From the NCBI RefSeq assembly GCF_001053185.1, contig NZ_CSTD01000004.1, positions 458,867-522,866 of the forward strand: DNA of 64,000 nucleotides, written 5' to 3'. Of this stretch, positions 7,923-16,648 are shown in pieces. The notes beneath the pieces were generated by a model. That model saw only the letters and a list, made by a program, of their open reading frames with translations. It had not been told where the DNA came from and searched no databases. Each line of letters starts with the position of its first letter. The stretch's first letter is position 1. The DNA comes from Mycobacterium bohemicum DSM 44277. Lineage in GTDB: Bacteria; Actinomycetota; Actinomycetes; Mycobacteriales; Mycobacteriaceae. A program made the translations under genes and the position numbers.

Positions 7923-9410
7923 CTAGGCGACCGTTTCGCGGGCGGCCCGGAGGCGCCGCAGGCTGCGGTCGCGGCCCAGCAATTCCAGTGACTCGAACAA
8001 GGGCGGGCTGATGGTTGTTCCGGTGGCGGCCACGCGTATCGGCCCGAACGCCTTGCGCGGTTTGAGCGCCAGACCCTCGATGAGGGCCGCCTTGAGGGCC
8101 TCTTCGATGCGATCTGTGGTCCACTTCTGCACGCCGTCCAGTGCCTGCAGCGCCGCGTCGAGCACCGCACCCGAATCGGGGCCCAGCTCCTTGGCGGCCG
8201 CCTTCAGGTCGATCGCGTACTCGTCGTCGTTGAGGAACTTCAGCAGGTCCCAGGCGTCGCCGAGCACCACGATGCGCGTCTGCACGAGGTGGGCGGCCAC
8301 CCCGAACGCGTGGTCGTCCAGCCCGGTGTCGTGGCCGTGGGTGTCGAAGAACTCTCGCAGTCGCCGGGTGAACTCGGTGGGGGCCAGCATGCGGATGTGC
8401 TCGGCGTTGAGCGCGTCGGCCTTCTTTTGGTCGAAGCGGGCCGGATTGGAATTGACGTCCACGACGTCGAACGCGGCCACCATCTCCTCGAGCGTGAACA
8501 GGTCGTGGTCGTCGGCGATCGCCCAGCCCAGCAGCGCAAGGTAATTCAGCAACCCCTCGGGGATGAAGCCGCGATCACGGTGTGCGAACAGGTTGGACTG
8601 GGGGTCGCGCTTGGAGAGCTTCTTGGTTCCCTCCCCCAATACCGTTGGCAGGTGGGCGAACTGCGGGATCTTCTCGGCGACGCCGATCCGGATCAGCGCC
8701 TGATACAGCGCCAACTGGCGCGGGGTCGACGGCAGCAGGTCCTCGCCGCGCAGCACGTGGGTGATCTTCATCAGCGCGTCGTCCACCGGGTTGACCAAGG
8801 TGTACAACGGTTCTCCGTTCGCCCGGGTCAGCGCGAAGTCCGGCATGCTGCCCGCCGCGAACGTGGTGGTACCGCGGACCAGGTCGTCCCACGCGAAGTC
8901 CTCATCGGGCATCCGCAGGCGCACCACGGGTTGGCGGCCTTCCGCCAGGAAGGCCGCGCGCTGAGAATCGGTGAGCTGCCGATCGAAGTTGTCGTACCCC
9001 AGTTTCGGGTTGCGGCCGGCGGCGATATGGCGCGCCTCGACCTCCTCGGGTGTCGAGAAGGCGTAGTACGCCTCCCCCGCTTCGAGCAGCGCGGCAACCA
9101 CGTCGCTGTAGATTTCCCTGCGCTGTGACTGCCGGTAGGGACCGTATGGGCCGCCGACCTCGGGGCCCTCGTCCCAGTCCAGGCCGAGCCAGCGCAGGGC
9201 GTCGAGCAGCGCGAGATAGCTTTCCTCGCTGTCGCGCTGCGAGTCGGTGTCTTCGATGCGAAAGACGAAGGTGCCGCCGGTGTGTCGGGCATAGGCCCAG
9301 TTGAACAGCGCTGTGCGGACCATCCCGACGTGGGGGGTGCCGGTCGGCGACGGACAGAACCGGACGCGGACCGTGCCCGCCGGTGTGGCCCCTGGTGTGG
9401 CGGACGTCAC
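7923..9410 (-). CDS. gltX: Glutamyl-tRNA synthetase (non-discriminating type expected)
   Basis: Class I aminoacyl-tRNA synthetase, 495 aa. The ATP-binding HIGH-like element is PSPTGTPHVGM near residue 20, and the KMSKS equivalent is GTKKLSKRD near residue 255. Because gatCAB is in the same window, this enzyme probably also misacylates tRNA-Gln with glutamate for later amidation, as in other mycobacteria. GTG at 9410 starts VTSATPGATPAGTVRVRFCP and overlaps the upstream stop by 4 nt. The frame stays open further upstream but only as antisense-like sequence within the preceding gene. Confidence 0.95.
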   Translation of the reverse strand: MTSATPGATPAGTVRVRFCPSPTGTPHVGMVRTALFNWAYARHTGGTFVFRIEDTDSQRDSEESYLALLDALRWLGLDWDEGPEVGGPYGPYRQSQRREIYSDVVAALLEAGEAYYAFSTPEEVEARHIAAGRNPKLGYDNFDRQLTDSQRAAFLAEGRQPVVRLRMPDEDFAWDDLVRGTTTFAAGSMPDFALTRANGEPLYTLVNPVDDALMKITHVLRGEDLLPSTPRQLALYQALIRIGVAEKIPQFAHLPTVLGEGTKKLSKRDPQSNLFAHRDRGFIPEGLLNYLALLGWAIADDHDLFTLEEMVAAFDVVDVNSNPARFDQKKADALNAEHIRMLAPTEFTRRLREFFDTHGHDTGLDDHAFGVAAHLVQTRIVVLGDAWDLLKFLNDDEYAIDLKAAAKELGPDSGAVLDAALQALDGVQKWTTDRIEEALKAALIEGLALKPRKAFGPIRVAATGTTISPPLFESLELLGRDRSLRRLRAARETVA

Positions 9411-10204
9411 GACTTCCCCTTGCGGACCACGGGATTGGTGAGGGTGCCGATGCCCTCGATGCTCACCGAAACCGTGTCGCCGTCCTCGATGGGGCCGACG
9501 CCGGCCGGTGTTCCGGTGAGGATGAGGTCCCCGGGCAGCAGGGTCATGACGGCCGAGATCCATTCGATGATGGCGGGGACGTCGTGAATCATCAGCGACG
9601 TGCGGCTGTCCTGCTTGACCTCGCCGTTGACCTCCGTCCGCAGTTGAAGATCCGAGGGATCCACCCCAGTGACGATCCACGGGCCGACGGGACAGAAGGT
9701 GTCGTGGCCCTTGGCCCGCGTCCACTGCCCGTCGGCCTTTTGTTGGTCGCGCGCGGACACGTCGTTGGCGATGGTGTAGCCCAGGATGTTCTCGGCGGCC
9801 TGTGCGGCCGGGACGTCCTTGCACGGCCGGCCGATGACCGCCGCCAGCTCCCCCTCGAAGTGCACCGGTGATGCGTTGGCGGGCAATTTGATCGCGGCGT
9901 CGGGCCCGATGATGGCGGTGTTCGGCTTGAGGAATATCACCGGATCGGCCGGCGCGGGGCCGGTGATGCCGCCCATCTCGGCGATGTGGTCGGCGTAGTT
10001 CTTTCCGATGCACACCACCTTGCCGGCGAGTATGGGAGCCAGCAGCCGGACGTCGGCCAGCGGCCAGGACCGGCCGGTGAAGGTGGGCGTGCCGAACGGG
10101 TGCTCGGCGATCTCGCGGGCGATCATCCCGGCGGGATCGCCCGGTTCGCCCTCGACGCTGACGAACGCGACACCGTCGGGGCTGGCGATTCGACCAAGGC
10201 GCAT
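9407..10204 (-). CDS. Fumarylacetoacetate hydrolase-family protein (Rv2993c homologue)
   Basis: 265-aa FAH-superfamily enzyme. The N-terminal domain is short and the catalytic core begins at GKVVCIGKNYADHIAEMGG. Metal-binding acidic residues are visible in HFEGELAAVIG and in ISAVMTLLPGDLILTGTPAGVG. Family members hydrolyse or isomerise 2-hydroxyhepta-2,4-diene-1,7-dioate or act as oxaloacetate/acylpyruvate hydrolases; I cannot choose among these. ATG at 10204 (MRLGRIASPDG) matches the mycobacterial start, although the frame is open to 10261. The stop overlaps the gltX start (GTGA), so the two are translationally coupled. Confidence 0.9.
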   Translation of the reverse strand: MRLGRIASPDGVAFVSVEGEPGDPAGMIAREIAEHPFGTPTFTGRSWPLADVRLLAPILAGKVVCIGKNYADHIAEMGGITGPAPADPVIFLKPNTAIIGPDAAIKLPANASPVHFEGELAAVIGRPCKDVPAAQAAENILGYTIANDVSARDQQKADGQWTRAKGHDTFCPVGPWIVTGVDPSDLQLRTEVNGEVKQDSRTSLMIHDVPAIIEWISAVMTLLPGDLILTGTPAGVGPIEDGDTVSVSIEGIGTLTNPVVRKGKS

Positions 10205-10310
10205 TCGCCCGAGCCTAGTGACGGGCCCCGGTGGTCGGCTCAGCCGGGCTTGCGTTGACATGCGCTGGTCACCTCACCAGCGCCTTCTTTCGACTGTGCA
10301 AGCATGGGGA

Positions 10311-11663
10311 ATGCAGAGGGGCCCGACCGCGACCGGCGCACTCGGCGCCCGCGCACGCTGGTCGATGATGGTCGTTTCGCTTGGGGCAACGGCGAGTTCC
10401 TTCCTGTTCATCAACGGCGTGGCATTCCTGATTCCCTCCTACCAGGCAACGCGGGGGATCCCGCTCGACGAGGCCGGTCTGCTGTCGTCGATGCCGAGCT
10501 GGGGCATGGTCGCCACGCTGGTGCTGTGGGGCTATGTGCTGGACCGGGTGGGCGAACGCGTGGTGATGACCGCGGGGTCGGCGCTCACCGCGGCGGCGGC
10601 CTACGCCGCCGCCGCGGCCCATTCGATGGTGTTGACCGGTGTGTTCTTGTTCCTCGGCGGGATGGCCGCGGCCAGCTGCAACACCGCCGGCGGCCGCCTG
10701 GTGTCGGCCTGGTTTCCCCCACACCAGCGCGGGTTGGCGATGGGGATCCGCCAGACCGCGCAGCCCCTCGGGATCGCATTGGGCGCCTTGGTGATTCCCG
10801 AGCTCGCGGAACACGGCCCGCGCGCGGGGCTGATGTTTCCGGCGGTGGCCTGCGCGGTCGGGGCGGTCGCGAGCGCCGTCGCGATCGTCGACCCGCCGCG
10901 CAAACCCCGGGAGGCGGCCAGCGAGCAGGAACTCGCCAGCCCGTACCGGGGATCGTTGGTGCTGTGGCGAATCCACGCGGTCGCGGGTCTGATGATGGTC
11001 CCGCAGACGGTCACCGTGACGTTCATGCTGGTGTGGCTGATCAGGAATCTGAATTGGTCGGTCGCCGCGGCCGGTGTCCTGGTCACCGTCGCGCAGTTGA
11101 TCAGCGCGCTCGGCCGCATCGCGGTCGGTCGCTGGTCGGACCGAATTGGTTCGCGAATGCGGCCGGTCCGCATCATCGCTATCGGCGCGGGCGCGACGCT
11201 TTTCCTGTTGGCCTGGGCCGACTTTCTCAATTCCCGCTTCCAGGCGCCGCTGATGGTGGCGATCACGGTGATCGCCTCGCTCGACAACGGACTTGAGGCC
11301 ACGGCCATCACCGAATTCGCGGGACCGTTCTGGAGCGGGCGCGCGCTGGGCATTCAGAACACCACCCAGCGGGTGATGGCCGCGGCCGCACCTCCGGTCT
11401 TCGGCGCGTTGATCAGCGCGGCCAAGTATCCGTCGGCGTGGATGTGGTGCGGCCTATTCCCGCTCCTGGCAGCGCCGTTGGTCCCTGGCCGGCTGCTGCC
11501 GCCGGGCTTGGAGGCTACAGCGCGGCGACGATCCGTTCGCCGACTTCGCCGGTGGCGAGCCGTGCGTTCCCACGTGACGCCAGATGACTCGCGACGGCCT
11601 GGTCCACTCGGGCGGCCGCGTCGTCGTGGCCCAGGTGGGCGAGCAGCAGCGCCACGGACATGA
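10311..11663 (+). CDS. Major facilitator superfamily transporter (Rv2994 homologue)
   Basis: 450-aa membrane transporter with about twelve hydrophobic segments. The MFS inter-helix motif appears as GYVLDRVGERVV near residue 80. The substrate is unknown; the family includes oxalate/formate and monocarboxylate porters. The start is uncertain: ATG 10311 has GGGGA too close, and GTG 10296 and ATG 10260 are in frame. The last roughly 45 residues (from about GLEATARRRSVRRLRRW) are arginine-rich and read antisense through the leuB 3' end, overlapping it by 149 bp. This tail is probably not functional protein, so the native stop may have been lost or misplaced. Confidence 0.8.
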   Translation: MQRGPTATGALGARARWSMMVVSLGATASSFLFINGVAFLIPSYQATRGIPLDEAGLLSSMPSWGMVATLVLWGYVLDRVGERVVMTAGSALTAAAAYAAAAAHSMVLTGVFLFLGGMAAASCNTAGGRLVSAWFPPHQRGLAMGIRQTAQPLGIALGALVIPELAEHGPRAGLMFPAVACAVGAVASAVAIVDPPRKPREAASEQELASPYRGSLVLWRIHAVAGLMMVPQTVTVTFMLVWLIRNLNWSVAAAGVLVTVAQLISALGRIAVGRWSDRIGSRMRPVRIIAIGAGATLFLLAWADFLNSRFQAPLMVAITVIASLDNGLEATAITEFAGPFWSGRALGIQNTTQRVMAAAAPPVFGALISAAKYPSAWMWCGLFPLLAAPLVPGRLLPPGLEATARRRSVRRLRRWRAVRSHVTPDDSRRPGPLGRPRRRGPGGRAAAPRT

Positions 11664-12525
11664 TCGCCGCCGTGGGATCGGCGACACCCTTCCCGGCGAT
11701 GTCCGGCGCGCTGCCGTGCACGGGCTCGAACATCGAGGGGTTGGTCCGGGTGGCGTCGATGTTTCCGCTGGCCGCCAAGCCGATTCCGCCGCACACCGCT
11801 GCGGCCAGGTCGGTGACGATGTCGCCGAACAGGTTGTCGGTGACGATCACGTCGAAGCGGCCCGGGTCGGTGACCAGGAAGATGGTTGCGGCGTCGACGT
11901 GTTGGTAGGCCACCTGCACGTCGGGGTATCCGTCGCCGACCTCGGCGACGATCCGCGACCACAGCTTGCCCGCGAACGTCAGCACGTTGGTCTTGTGCAC
12001 CAGGGTCAGGTGTTTGCGGCGTTGCCGCGCGCGCTCGAACGCATCGACCACCACGCGGCGCACGCCGAAGGCGGTGTTCAGGCTCACCTCGGTGGCGACC
12101 TCGTTGGGGGTTCCGACCCGGATCGCGCCGCCGGTGCCGGTGTAGGGGCCTTCGGTCCCCTCCCGCACCACCACGAAGTCGATCGCCGGATTTCCGGCGA
12201 GCGGGCTGCTCACCCCCGGGTACAACCGCGCCGGCCGCACGTTGACGTGGTGATCGAGCTCGAAGCGCAGGCGTAGCAACAGGCCTCGCTCCAGCACGCC
12301 GCTGGGCACCGACGGATCACCGATGGCGCCCAGCAGGATGGCGTCGTGTCCGCGCAGCTCGTCGAGCACCGTATCGGGCAACAGCTCGCCGGTCGCGTGG
12401 TAGCGCCGGGCACCCAGGTCGTAATCGGTCTTCTCGACGCCCGGCAGGACCACGTCGAGGACCTTGAGCGCTTCGGCCACGACCTCGGGCCCGATCCCGT
12501 CGCCGGCGATGACAGCCAGCTTCAT
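11515..12525 (-). CDS. leuB: 3-isopropylmalate dehydrogenase
   Basis: NAD-dependent oxidative decarboxylase of leucine synthesis, 336 aa as usual for mycobacteria. It starts MKLAVIAGDGIGPEVV. Substrate and cofactor regions are visible in LLLRLRFELDHHVNVRPARLYPG and VTDNLFGDIVTDLAA (the DNLFGD metal/substrate motif), then EPVHGSAPDIAGKG near the C-terminus. It acts on the product of LeuCD encoded 6 kb to the left. A repeat element separates it from serA. Confidence 0.97.
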   Translation of the reverse strand: MKLAVIAGDGIGPEVVAEALKVLDVVLPGVEKTDYDLGARRYHATGELLPDTVLDELRGHDAILLGAIGDPSVPSGVLERGLLLRLRFELDHHVNVRPARLYPGVSSPLAGNPAIDFVVVREGTEGPYTGTGGAIRVGTPNEVATEVSLNTAFGVRRVVVDAFERARQRRKHLTLVHKTNVLTFAGKLWSRIVAEVGDGYPDVQVAYQHVDAATIFLVTDPGRFDVIVTDNLFGDIVTDLAAAVCGGIGLAASGNIDATRTNPSMFEPVHGSAPDIAGKGVADPTAAIMSVALLLAHLGHDDAAARVDQAVASHLASRGNARLATGEVGERIVAAL

Positions 12526-12533
12526 CGGCGCCG

Positions 12534-12609
12534 CTCTCCCCCGCGAGCGGGTGGTGCCCCCACCTCATCGCTCCGTCCCCCGCAAGCGGGCGGTACCCCC
12601 ACTGCATCG
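12534..12609. repeat. Two tandem copies of a palindromic intergenic element
   Basis: Two related units (12534-12570 and 12571-12609) fill most of the 97-bp serA-leuB gap. On the minus strand each has the shape TGGGGGYACCRCCCGCTYGCGGGGGA, with an internal CCCGC..GCGGG palindrome and a short purine-rich tail. Two near-copies side by side argue for a mobile or amplified element rather than chance. Confidence 0.75.
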
Positions 12610-12622
12610 TCGTCGGCGCACT

Positions 12623-14209
12623 TCACGACAGGTCAACCACCTCAAGCTTGTTCGCGCCCACCGCGGCCGCGATGGCCGACCGCACGTCCTCCGGCACGTC
12701 CCGGCTCAGTCGCAGCAGGATCGTCGCCGCGGGGCCTTCGACGTCTTCCGACAGCTGCGCGGCGTGGATGTTGACCCCGGCCGCACCGAGCAGGGTGCCG
12801 ATCTTGCCCAGCGCCCCGGGCTGGTCGAAATAGTTGATCACCAGGTTGGTGCCCTCGGCGCGCATGTCGAAGTGGCGGCCGTTGACCTGGACGATCTTCT
12901 GCACCTGTTGCGGCCCGGCCAGCGTACCGGCGACATTGACGGACGAACCGTCGGGCGCGACCGCCCGCACGTCAACGACGCTGCGGTAGTTCGGGCTCTC
13001 GGTGGCGGTGGTGATTTCGGCGGTGACGCCGCGTTCGGCGGCCAGCGCGGGCGCGTTGACGAATGTCACCGGACCCTCGGTGACCGCGGAGAACAGTCCG
13101 CGCAAAGCCGAAAGCTTGAGGATGTCAACGTCTTCCGAGCTCAACTCACCGCAAACCTGAACCGACAGCGACACCGGCGGCCCCTCGCACAGGGTGGCGA
13201 CCAGCACCCCGAGTTTGCGCACCAACTCCAGCCAGGGCGCCACCTCCTCGTTGACCACGCCACCGCCGACATTGACGGCGTCGGGCACGAATTCGCCGGC
13301 CAGCGCCAGCTTCACGCTCGCCGCGACGTCGGTGCCGGCCCGATCCTGCGCCTCGGCGGTGGACGCGCCCAGGTGCGGGGTGACCACCACCTGCGGCAGC
13401 TCGAACAGCGGGCTGTCGGTGCAGGGTTCCTTGGCGAACACGTCAAGACCGGCGGCGCGCACGTGACCGCTGCGGACCGCGTCGGCCAGCGCCGCCTCGT
13501 CCACCAGGCCCCCGCGGGCAGCGTTGACGATGATGACGCCGGGCTTGGTCTTGGCCAGCGCCTCCTTGCCGATCAGTCCGGCCGTCTCGGCGGTCTTCGG
13601 CAGGTGCACCGAGATGAAGTCGGCGCGGGACAGCAGCTCGTCGAGGGGCAGCAACTCGATGCCCAGCTGTGCGGCGCGGGCCGGCGACACGTACGGGTCG
13701 TAGGCGATCAGGTGCGTGCCGAAGGCCGCGAGCCGCTGGGCCACCAGTTGGCCGATGCGGCCCAGGCCCACGACGCCGACGGTCTTGCCGAAGATCTCGG
13801 TGCCCGAGAAGGACGATCGCTTCCAGGTGTGCTCGCGCAGCGACGCGTCGGCGGCGGGGATCTCGCGCGCCGCGGACAACAGCAGCGCCAACGCGTGCTC
13901 GGCGGCGCTGTGGATGTTCGACGTCGGGGCGTTGACCACCAGCACGCCGCGCTCGGTGGCGGCGTCCACGTCGACGTTGTCCAGCCCGACACCCGCGCGG
14001 GCGACGATCTTCAGCTTGGGCGCCGCGGCCAGCACCTCGGCGTCGACGGTGGTGGCCGACCGCACCAGCAGCGCGTCGGCCTCGCCCACCGCGGCCAACA
14101 GCTTCTCGCGGTCGGGGCCGTCGACCCAACGCACCTCGACCTGGTCTCCCAGCGCGGCCACGGTGGATTGGGCGAGTTTGTCGGCAATCAATACAACAGG
14201 CAGATTCAC
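12623..14209 (-). CDS. serA: D-3-phosphoglycerate dehydrogenase
   Basis: First enzyme of serine synthesis, 528 aa, the long mycobacterial type. Residues about 1-315 are substrate- and NAD-binding domains with GKTVGVVGLGRIGQLVAQRL and catalytic region TPHLGASTAEAQ. Residues about 320-450 form the intervening ASB domain, and about 455-528 a C-terminal ACT domain (GTNLVINYFDQPGALGKIG), which gives serine feedback inhibition in this family. The GTG start at 14209 fits the family N-terminus (MNLPVVLIADKLA). Confidence 0.96.
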   Translation of the reverse strand: MNLPVVLIADKLAQSTVAALGDQVEVRWVDGPDREKLLAAVGEADALLVRSATTVDAEVLAAAPKLKIVARAGVGLDNVDVDAATERGVLVVNAPTSNIHSAAEHALALLLSAAREIPAADASLREHTWKRSSFSGTEIFGKTVGVVGLGRIGQLVAQRLAAFGTHLIAYDPYVSPARAAQLGIELLPLDELLSRADFISVHLPKTAETAGLIGKEALAKTKPGVIIVNAARGGLVDEAALADAVRSGHVRAAGLDVFAKEPCTDSPLFELPQVVVTPHLGASTAEAQDRAGTDVAASVKLALAGEFVPDAVNVGGGVVNEEVAPWLELVRKLGVLVATLCEGPPVSLSVQVCGELSSEDVDILKLSALRGLFSAVTEGPVTFVNAPALAAERGVTAEITTATESPNYRSVVDVRAVAPDGSSVNVAGTLAGPQQVQKIVQVNGRHFDMRAEGTNLVINYFDQPGALGKIGTLLGAAGVNIHAAQLSEDVEGPAATILLRLSRDVPEDVRSAIAAAVGANKLEVVDLS

Positions 14210-14326
14210 CCGGACAGACTATCGGCTGCGATTGACGGGCCGGCGTCGCCGTCGTCGCGGTCGGATCTTCCGCGGCCGCGAAGCCACATCCGCCACACCA
14301 GTCTCCGTCGGGGGCGGCACCCTTTG

Positions 14327-14395
14327 TGCCCGCCTCATAGCGACAAATGCGGCGGACGCGGCCGCCGACGGATGAGTGTCGCTATGAGGCGGGCA
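14327..14395. repeat. Long hairpin with 19-bp perfect arms upstream of the WrbA-like gene
   Basis: TGCCCGCCTCATAGCGACA (14327-14345) and its exact reverse complement (14377-14395) flank 31 bp that themselves contain CGGCGG...CCGCCG symmetry. Imperfect pairing extends a few bases outward (TTT/AAA). It lies in the 264-bp gap between the divergent serA and the flavoprotein gene. I see no gene in this gap. It could be a dispersed element or a divergent regulatory site. Confidence 0.75.
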
Positions 14396-14473
14396 AAAAG
14401 CCACGTCCCTCCGCTCCCGGGACTGGTGTGACAGACGTGGTTCGGCAGTCCGCACCGGGCCTACGATGACGCG

Positions 14474-15085
14474 ATGACCAAACTCGCCGTCATCTACTAC
14501 TCGGCCACCGGCCACGGCACCACCATGGCGCAACGCGTCGCGTCCGCCGCGCAATCCGCGGGCGCCGAAGTCCGCCTCAGGCATGTCGCAGAGACCCACG
14601 ACCCGGCCTCGTTCGCGCACAACCCCGCGTGGAGCGCGAATTACGAAGCGACCAAAGACCTTCCGGTCGCCACCGGCGAGGACATCGTGTGGGCGGACGC
14701 GGTGATCTTCGGTTCACCCACCCGTTTCGGTTCTCCGGCGGCGCAATTGCGTGGCTTCCTCGACTCGCTGGGTGGCCTGTGGGCGCAGGGCAAGCTGGCG
14801 GACAAGGTGTACGCGGGCTTCACGTCGTCCAACACCCTGCACGGCGGGCAGGAAACCACCCTCGTCAGCCTTTACATCACGCTGATGCATTTCGGCGGCA
14901 TCATCGTGGCGCCGGGCTACACCGACCCGCTGAAGTTCGTCGACGGCAATCCCTATGGGGTGAGCCTGGTTTCCACCCACGACAACATCAGCGAGTTCGA
15001 CTCCGAAGCCGACCGGGCCACGGGCGACGCCCTCGTTCACCTGGCCCGGCGGGTGGTGTCGGTGGCCGACCGGCTGGCGAGCTGA
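14474..15085 (+). CDS. WrbA-like NAD(P)H:quinone oxidoreductase / flavodoxin-fold protein
   Basis: 203-aa FMN flavoprotein. The FMN-phosphate loop YYSATGHGTTMAQ is at residues 8-20, the isoalloxazine-binding segment GSPTRFGSPAAQLRGFLD follows at about residue 78, and GFTSSNTLHGGQETTL near residue 115 is diagnostic of WrbA (type IV quinone reductases). Members reduce quinones by two electrons and protect from oxidative stress. It converges on ilvC with a 6-bp gap. I see no counterpart at this place in M. tuberculosis as I remember it. Confidence 0.88.
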   Translation: MTKLAVIYYSATGHGTTMAQRVASAAQSAGAEVRLRHVAETHDPASFAHNPAWSANYEATKDLPVATGEDIVWADAVIFGSPTRFGSPAAQLRGFLDSLGGLWAQGKLADKVYAGFTSSNTLHGGQETTLVSLYITLMHFGGIIVAPGYTDPLKFVDGNPYGVSLVSTHDNISEFDSEADRATGDALVHLARRVVSVADRLAS

Positions 15086-15091
15086 CCGCAG

Positions 15092-16105
15092 TTACGCCGT
15101 CTCGGTGATCGGGCGGTCGACCCAGCTCATCAAGTCGCGCAGCTTCTTTCCGGTGACCTCGATGGGGTGCTCGGCGTTCTCCTTGCGCAGCTGCTCGAGC
15201 TGCTTGTTGCCGCCCTCGATGTTGGCGACGAGCTTCTTGACGAACGTGCCGTCCTGGATCTCGTGCAGGATCTCGCGCATCCGATCTTTCGTGCCGGCGT
15301 CGATGATCCGCGGACCGGAGAGGTAGCCGCCGAATTCGGCGGTGTCGGACACCGAGTAGTTCATCCGCGCGATGCCGCCCTCGTACATCAGGTCGACGAT
15401 CAGCTTGAGCTCGTGCAGCACCTCGAAGTACGCCATCTCCGGCGGGTAGCCCGCCTCCACCATCACGTCGAAACCGGCCTTCACCAATTCCTCGGTGCCA
15501 CCGCACAACACGGCCTGCTCGCCGAACAGGTCGGTCTCCGTCTCGTCCTTGAACGTGGTCTTGATGACACCGGCCCGGGTGCCGCCGATGGCCTTGGCGT
15601 AGGACAGCGCCAGCGCCTCGCCGCCGCCGGTCGGGTCCTGGTCGACGGCGATCAGGCACGGCACGCCCTTGCCGTCGACGAACTGGCGGCGCACCAGGTG
15701 GCCGGGCCCCTTCGGGGCGACCATCGCGACAGTGACCTCGGCCGGCGGCTTGATCAGCCCGAAGTGAATGTTGAGGCCGTGCCCGAAGAACAGCGCGTCG
15801 CCGTCCTTCAGGTTGGGCTCGACGTCGTTCTTGAAGATGTCCGCCTGGGCGGTGTCGGGCGCCAGCAGCATGATCACGTCGGCCCACTTGGCGACCTCGG
15901 CCGGGGTGTCGACGTCCAGTCCCTGCTCGGAAACCTTGGCCCGCGACTTGGATCCCTCCTTGAGCCCGACGCGCACCTGCACGCCGGAGTCGCGCAGGCT
16001 CAGCGAGTGCGCGTGCCCCTGGCTGCCGTAGCCGATGACGCCGACCTTGCGGCCCTGGATGATCGACAGGTCTGCGTCGTCGTCGTAGAACATTTCCAAT
16101 GCCAC
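15092..16105 (-). CDS. ilvC: Ketol-acid reductoisomerase
   Basis: Second common enzyme of valine/isoleucine synthesis: isomerises and reduces acetolactate or acetohydroxybutyrate with NADPH and Mg2+. It is a class I (short) enzyme of 337 aa. VGVIGYGSQGHAHSLSLRDSG is the dinucleotide-binding loop, and GPGHLVRRQFVDGKG and the acidic DETETDLFGEQAVLCGG block carry metal and substrate ligands. Last gene of ilvB-ilvN-ilvC, 39 bp after ilvN. Confidence 0.97.
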   Translation of the reverse strand: MALEMFYDDDADLSIIQGRKVGVIGYGSQGHAHSLSLRDSGVQVRVGLKEGSKSRAKVSEQGLDVDTPAEVAKWADVIMLLAPDTAQADIFKNDVEPNLKDGDALFFGHGLNIHFGLIKPPAEVTVAMVAPKGPGHLVRRQFVDGKGVPCLIAVDQDPTGGGEALALSYAKAIGGTRAGVIKTTFKDETETDLFGEQAVLCGGTEELVKAGFDVMVEAGYPPEMAYFEVLHELKLIVDLMYEGGIARMNYSVSDTAEFGGYLSGPRIIDAGTKDRMREILHEIQDGTFVKKLVANIEGGNKQLEQLRKENAEHPIEVTGKKLRDLMSWVDRPITETA

Positions 16106-16144
16106 TGTGTAGTTCCTTCTGTTCGATGAGTTACTTGGCGGTGC

Positions 16145-16648
16145 CTACTTGGTGCCCATCCCGCGCGCGCCGCGGGACAACGACACCACCCCCGATTGGA
16201 CGATTTCGCGGATGCCGAACGGCTCCAGCACCCGCAGCAGCGCCTCGATCTTGCCGCGGTTACCCGTGGCCTCGATGGTCAGCGCCTCCGTCGACACGTC
16301 GATGACCTTGGCGCGGAACAGGTTCACGGCCTCGATCACCTGGCTGCGGCTGCCGGCGTCGGCGCGCACCTTGATCAGCGCCAACTCCCGGGACACCGAA
16401 TTGTCCTCGTCCAGCTCGATGATCTTGATGACGTTGATCAGCTTGTTGAGCTGCTTGGTGATCTGCTCGAGCGGAGTCTCCTCGGCGGACACCACGATGG
16501 TCATCCGCGACATGTCCTTCTGCTCGGTCGGACCGACGGCCAGCGACTCGATGTTGAACCCGCGCCGGGAGAACAGCGCCGCGATGCGGGCGAGGACGCC
16601 GGGCTTGTCCTCGACGAGCACCGACAACGTGTGTGTGGTGGCACTCAT
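16145..16648 (-). CDS. ilvN: Acetolactate synthase small (regulatory) subunit
   Basis: 167-aa regulatory subunit. The N-terminal ACT domain (THTLSVLVEDKPGVLARIAALFSRRGFNIESLAVGPTE) binds valine and mediates feedback inhibition; the C-terminal domain follows from about residue 85. Its ATG abuts the ilvB stop codon with no gap (16648/16649), so the subunits are coupled in translation. Confidence 0.97.
   Translation of the reverse strand: MSATTHTLSVLVEDKPGVLARIAALFSRRGFNIESLAVGPTEQKDMSRMTIVVSAEETPLEQITKQLNKLINVIKIIELDEDNSVSRELALIKVRADAGSRSQVIEAVNLFRAKVIDVSTEALTIEATGNRGKIEALLRVLEPFGIREIVQSGVVSLSRGARGMGTK

Noticed and set aside
7923..10013. Extended GltX of 696 aa
   Set aside because: The first 200 residues are an off-frame reading of the FAH gene; synthetase homology starts at GTG 9410.
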